From Treponema sp. (GTDB taxonomy: Bacteria > Spirochaetota > Spirochaetia > Treponematales > Breznakiellaceae), in assembly GCA_031273405.1 (NCBI GenBank), contig JAISRW010000082.1, positions 1-8,509 on the forward strand: 8,509 nucleotides of DNA, given 5' to 3'. The notes below the pieces were generated by a model. That model was not told the origin of the DNA. It did no database searches and worked only from the letters and a program-made list of their open reading frames with translations. Below, piece after piece: positions 6,475 through 8,509 of the stretch (the stretch's first letter is position 1; every line of letters starts with the position of its first letter). A program made the translations under genes and the position numbers.

Positions 6475-6945
6475 TCAGAAAAGGCCTTCCAGCAGGCCCA
6501 TGGGCATATCAATGCCCAAAAAGAATCTAAAGGCGCTGAATATTACAATCGTCGCCCCGCAGGAAAAAAGTATCATAACCCGGTACCTGCGCAGCCCGAG
6601 CAGGAACATAAGGGCGAACAACGCGAAGGGGGTGGCGATAACAAAACTCAGCAGTTCCCAGCACAGGGCATAGGCAACAATGATGACGACTCCCAGAAGA
6701 AGCCGCCGCATACCGTTGTCTTTGAGGCTGATAGTAGGAGCGGCCGCACCATTCCGGAATTTGGCCTGGAGCGCCTGGATGAGCAGAACGGCGGAACAAA
6801 TAAACAAACCGGCGGCAAGGTAGCGGGGGAAAAATTCAGGACCCACCGGTACATTTTTAAATTTCCTGAAACTTAAGGTCATGATAAAAGCCGTAGCGCT
6901 GAATCCCATACCGATGATCGCGGATACAATATTTGCTTTTTTCAC
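6475..6945 (-). CDS. tctB: Tripartite tricarboxylate transporter, TctB small membrane subunit
   Basis: This 156-residue protein is typical of TctB (PF07331), with four transmembrane segments near residues 5-24, 35-56, 78-100 and 122-142. The GPEFFPRYLA motif sits before the second, and the C-terminus FRFFLGIDMPMGLLEGLF matches the family's LP.G-type ending. TctB is required with TctA for transport; its exact role is poorly defined. I chose GTG 6945 (VKKANIVSAII) because GGAGG lies 5 bases upstream and the first transmembrane segment then starts normally. The frame stays open to 6987, but those 14 extra residues (PENTGYRTGTEDC) look like read-through of the leader. The stop is 11 bases before tctA. 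A 221-bp leader with several hairpins separates it from tctC. Confidence 0.93.
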   Translation of the reverse strand: MKKANIVSAIIGMGFSATAFIMTLSFRKFKNVPVGPEFFPRYLAAGLFICSAVLLIQALQAKFRNGAAAPTISLKDNGMRRLLLGVVIIVAYALCWELLSFVIATPFALFALMFLLGLRRYRVMILFSCGATIVIFSAFRFFLGIDMPMGLLEGLF

Positions 6946-6986
6946 ACAATCCTCCGTACCTGTCCTGTAACCGGTATTTTCCGGCA

Positions 6987-7022
6987 AAACACGGGCAGAT
7001 TTCCTCTTTCCTACCCGTGTTT
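6987..7022 (-). other. 9-bp stem-loop in the tctB leader
   Basis: AAACACGGG (6987-6995) and CCCGTGTTT (7014-7022) are perfect complements, extendable by two pairs past one mismatch. On the transcript, the loop is purine-rich (contains GAAAGAGGAAAT), and the descending arm ends in UGUUUUGCC. It lies about 40 bases before the tctB ribosome site. Two smaller hairpins lie just upstream: ATTC-(gtaa)-GGGTA-T-TACCC-GAAT (7023-7045) and CGGTTT-A-AAACCG (7083-7095). It could attenuate or stabilise the tctBA message. Confidence 0.5.
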
Positions 7023-7126
7023 ATTCGTAAGGGTATTACCCGAATTTAATACCATGAGAACAACCATACCCCGCCGGATCTTCGGTTTAAAACCGCAGGT
7101 TCGTAGACCTAGGTTGAGCTCCGCCT

Positions 7127-7166
7127 CCCCGGGTGAGCGAATTCTTGGCACAATTCTCAGCCGGGG
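7127..7166 (-). other. Strong stem-loop directly after tctC stop
   Basis: The right arm AATTCTCAGCCGGGG (7152-7166) pairs with CCCCGGGTGAGCGAATT (7127-7143), giving about 14 pairs with one mismatch and a 2-base bulge around an 8-base loop. It begins at the base next to the tctC TAG. No U-tract follows on the minus strand, so it looks less like a full terminator than a 3'-end-protecting or partial termination structure. Such structures commonly allow more binding protein than membrane subunits to be made from one operon. Confidence 0.6.
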
Positions 7167-8141
7167 CTATTCATCCAGCAAATGGGTTTCTTGCAGGGTT
7201 TTGGTAACCGCGTTGTAATTCTCCTTGAGGAAGGCGGAAAATTCCCCGGAAGGCAGGAACGCCAGATCGAGGTTGAGGTTTTTTGCCTGGGTCAGAAAAT
7301 CGGGGTCCTTCATGGCCGCCGTAAAAGCGTCTTCAAGAGTCTTTCTGATCGCCGGGTCCACACCTTTGGGCAGGGCCAGCCCCCTCCAGGTGTAGTAGGT
7401 GATATTGTAACCCTGATCGATAAAAGTGGGGATGTTCGGGTACAGCGTACTCCGCTTGGTGTCCATGATACCCAGGCATTTCACGTTCCTCGCGTCCAAC
7501 TGGCTCTTAACTTCCGCCAGGGACACGGATACGGCCTGAATGTGTCCGCCGGCAAGGGCGGTAACCGCCGGGGCGGCCCCCTCAAAGGCGATATGCTTTA
7601 CCTGAATGCCGGTCTCGTTCGCCAAAAGCCCCGCGCCGATATGCCAGACGGAACCGGGGGCTGAATTCCCGATGGAAACCGTTCCGGGGTTATTCTTGCA
7701 GTACTCCACAAATTCTTTGACCGAATTATAGGGAGCGTCGGCTTTTACGGTGAGGGTCGCGGCATCGGCGTTGACCCGGATAAGGGGATCATAATCGGCA
7801 TAAGTAAAATCAATAAGCCCCTGCTGGGGGAGGGAATTGATTTCAAAAGTGATCATCCCCACGGTATATCCGTCGGGGCGGGCGTTTTTGATGGCCGCGT
7901 GGCCGATGGCGCCGGCGCCGCCGGTCCTGTTTTCCACCGGGATGGCTACCCCGAGCTGTTTTTCCGCCGCGGCGGACAGGGAACGCAGGATCGCGTCGGT
8001 TCCGCCTCCCGCAGCCCAGGGGCAGATCATGGCAATAGATTTCTGGGGATATTTAGCCCCCCCGGAATCTCCGCCCCCGGCCGCAAACACGGCGGCGGAA
8101 AACACAGCCAAAGACACTAAAGCAAACATAATTTTCTTCAT
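7167..8141 (-). CDS. tctC: Tripartite tricarboxylate transporter, TctC/Bug-type binding protein
   Basis: This 324-residue periplasmic solute-binding protein of the TctC (Bug, PF03401) family captures an organic acid and delivers it to TctAB. A signal peptide covers residues 1-20 (MKKIMFALVSLAVFSAAVFA) with an AXA-like cleavage site. There is no lipobox cysteine, so it is probably soluble, followed by a glycine-rich linker. Family motifs are PWAAGGGTDAILRSL (41-55), PVENRTGGAGAIGHAAI (68-84) with RPDGYTVGM (88-96), and the two-lobed body through LYPNIPTFIDQGY (233-245) and RGLALPKGV (253-261). ATG 8141 has GGAGG (8155-8151) at 9-base spacing. A good promoter lies about 55 bases upstream, making this the first gene of tctCBA. 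The ligand is not predictable from sequence alone. Confidence 0.95.
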   Translation of the reverse strand: MKKIMFALVSLAVFSAAVFAAGGGDSGGAKYPQKSIAMICPWAAGGGTDAILRSLSAAAEKQLGVAIPVENRTGGAGAIGHAAIKNARPDGYTVGMITFEINSLPQQGLIDFTYADYDPLIRVNADAATLTVKADAPYNSVKEFVEYCKNNPGTVSIGNSAPGSVWHIGAGLLANETGIQVKHIAFEGAAPAVTALAGGHIQAVSVSLAEVKSQLDARNVKCLGIMDTKRSTLYPNIPTFIDQGYNITYYTWRGLALPKGVDPAIRKTLEDAFTAAMKDPDFLTQAKNLNLDLAFLPSGEFSAFLKENYNAVTKTLQETHLLDE

Positions 8142-8194
8142 ATTAGTATTCCTCCATATATAAAAATGTAAAACTATAAAAAGAACATACAGAA

Positions 8195-8223
8195 AGTATC
8201 CCGCAAAGTTTTCCCGTTGTCAA
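8195..8223 (-). promoter_or_regulatory. Sigma70-type promoter of tctCBA
   Basis: On the minus strand, a perfect -35 TTGACA (8223-8218) is followed by an exact 17-base spacer and a -10 GATACT (8200-8195, 4 of 6 to consensus). Transcription would start near 8188, leaving about 47 bases of A/T-rich leader before ATG 8141. No operator is obvious within it. Confidence 0.75.
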
Positions 8224-8251
8224 GTTCGCATTGCCTCAAAAAAACCTAGGA

Positions 8252-8416
8252 GTTTGTTGCGCTTCGCGCATAAAATCTCAAAAAACCACCTAATCGGCGG
8301 TTGCGAACCTTCGGTTCGATTTACCTTACAAACTCCGAAAGCATGTCCATTTATCGTGGTTTTCATGGCTTTTTTAACTAAAAAGCCATGAAAACCTACA
8401 AGAGCAACAGGCTGCT
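8252..8416 (+). repeat. Structured interspersed repeat, copy B
   Basis: This is the plus-strand counterpart of the repeat at 2891-3048, running from GTTTGTTGCGC to AACAGGCTGCT. It holds a 5-bp hairpin TGCGC-TTC-GCGCA (8258-8270), an ACC.CC/GG.GGT stem (about 8285-8301), a perfect CGAACC-TTC-GGTTCG hairpin (8304-8318), the 23-base core shared exactly with copy A (ending near 8333), and a perfect 15-bp stem TTTTCATGGCTTTTT (8360-8374) with its complement at 8380-8394 around TAACT. No open frame is convincing. It lies upstream of the tctC promoter but points away from it, toward the right edge. Confidence 0.75.
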
Positions 8417-8420
8417 AGTG

Positions 8421-8437
8421 TTCTGTATTATACAGAA
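8421..8437. promoter_or_regulatory. 17-bp operator-like palindrome
   Basis: TTCTGTATTATACAGAA is a perfect inverted repeat with 8-base arms around a single T, just after repeat copy B and before a possible start codon at 8444. Its size and symmetry fit a dimeric repressor site, and TATTAT within it could serve as a -10. No regulator is known for it. Copy A is followed by a related but non-palindromic sequence (TCTGTATCC...TATAAT). Confidence 0.4.
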
Positions 8438-8443
8438 GGCATA

Positions 8444-8509
8444 ATGAAATCAAACCACGGAGCTATGATAAAAACATGCGGGTATTTGGTATACTGTAGG
8501 GGTTTCGGA
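8444..8509 (+). CDS. Possible start of a gene running off the right edge
   Basis: ATG 8444 has AGAAGG (8433-8440 region) about 4 bases upstream and opens a frame that stays open for 22 codons to the window end (MKSNHGAMIKTCGYLVYCRGFG). No family can be recognised from so little. A TGGTATACT extended -10 box (8487-8495) inside it could instead be a promoter for a gene further right, in which case this frame is not coding. Confidence 0.25.
   Translation, partial: MKSNHGAMIKTCGYLVYCRGFG
8487..8495 (+). promoter_or_regulatory. Extended -10-like box (TGGTATACT)
   Basis: TG-n-TATACT matches an extended -10 element (5 of 6 plus TGn) reading rightward. No good -35 lies upstream, which extended -10 promoters can tolerate. 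Downstream sequence is outside the window, so the target cannot be seen. Confidence 0.3.

Noticed and set aside
5799..6512. Minus-strand 237-codon frame overlapping tctA
   Set aside because: It is an out-of-frame reading of tctA, rich in Arg, Gly and aromatic residues without domain signatures.
7060..7130. tRNA-like GGTTCG word in the tctC-tctB spacer
   Set aside because: No acceptor stem, anticodon arm or CCA end can be built around it; GGTTCG words recur in the intergenic repeats.
2891..8416. Composite transposon bounded by the two inverted repeats
   Set aside because: No transposase, no target duplication and ordinary host-like genes lie between, so independent insertion of two repeat copies is simpler.

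Overview
The window looks like part of a spirochaete chromosome, most likely a termite-gut type Treponema. The composition is moderately GC-rich. The supporting signs are a right-handed beta-helix protein with GGGV...F-MEGG coils, a NusG-II / Gx-transporter / EcfT-like gene trio, a DYIPRPDAEFNNWF-type helical plus Ig-like protein, and many structured intergenic repeats. The assignment rests on recognising families, not on a database search.

Left part (1-1216). A (CT)n tract is followed by an ambiguous stretch and then two plus-strand genes, both of which look broken. The first (273-589) encodes a small protein made of PDNYPxG heptapeptides from a 21-bp tandem repeat, but the start codon and the repeat are in different frames. 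The second (601-1216) has its N- and C-terminal halves in different frames and seems to lack an internal segment. A structured palindromic element (1260-1402) separates them from a convergent minus-strand beta-helix gene (1452-2855).

Middle and right part (3117-8141). Everything here is on the minus strand. Upstream is a tripartite tricarboxylate transporter operon in the order tctC (binding protein), tctB (small membrane subunit), tctA (large membrane subunit). A good sigma70-type promoter precedes tctC, and stem-loops lie between tctC and tctB. After a 287-bp gap with a large imperfect foldback come a NusG domain II protein, a Gx-transporter (ECF S-like) membrane protein and an EcfT/CbiQ-like membrane protein. 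These three are tightly packed, with a 10-bp gap and a 4-bp GTGA overlap. No ECF ATPase is present in the window.

Two copies of a roughly 160-bp structured repeat lie in inverted orientation at 2891-3048 (minus) and 8252-8416 (plus) and bracket the 5.2-kb transporter block. One small hairpin in the repeat shows a compensatory base-pair change between copies. I see no tRNA, rRNA, CRISPR array, integrase or transposase gene. The most notable items are the repeat pair, the switch-like palindromic element at 1260-1402, the frameshifted heptapeptide-repeat gene and the ECF-like trio without an ATPase.
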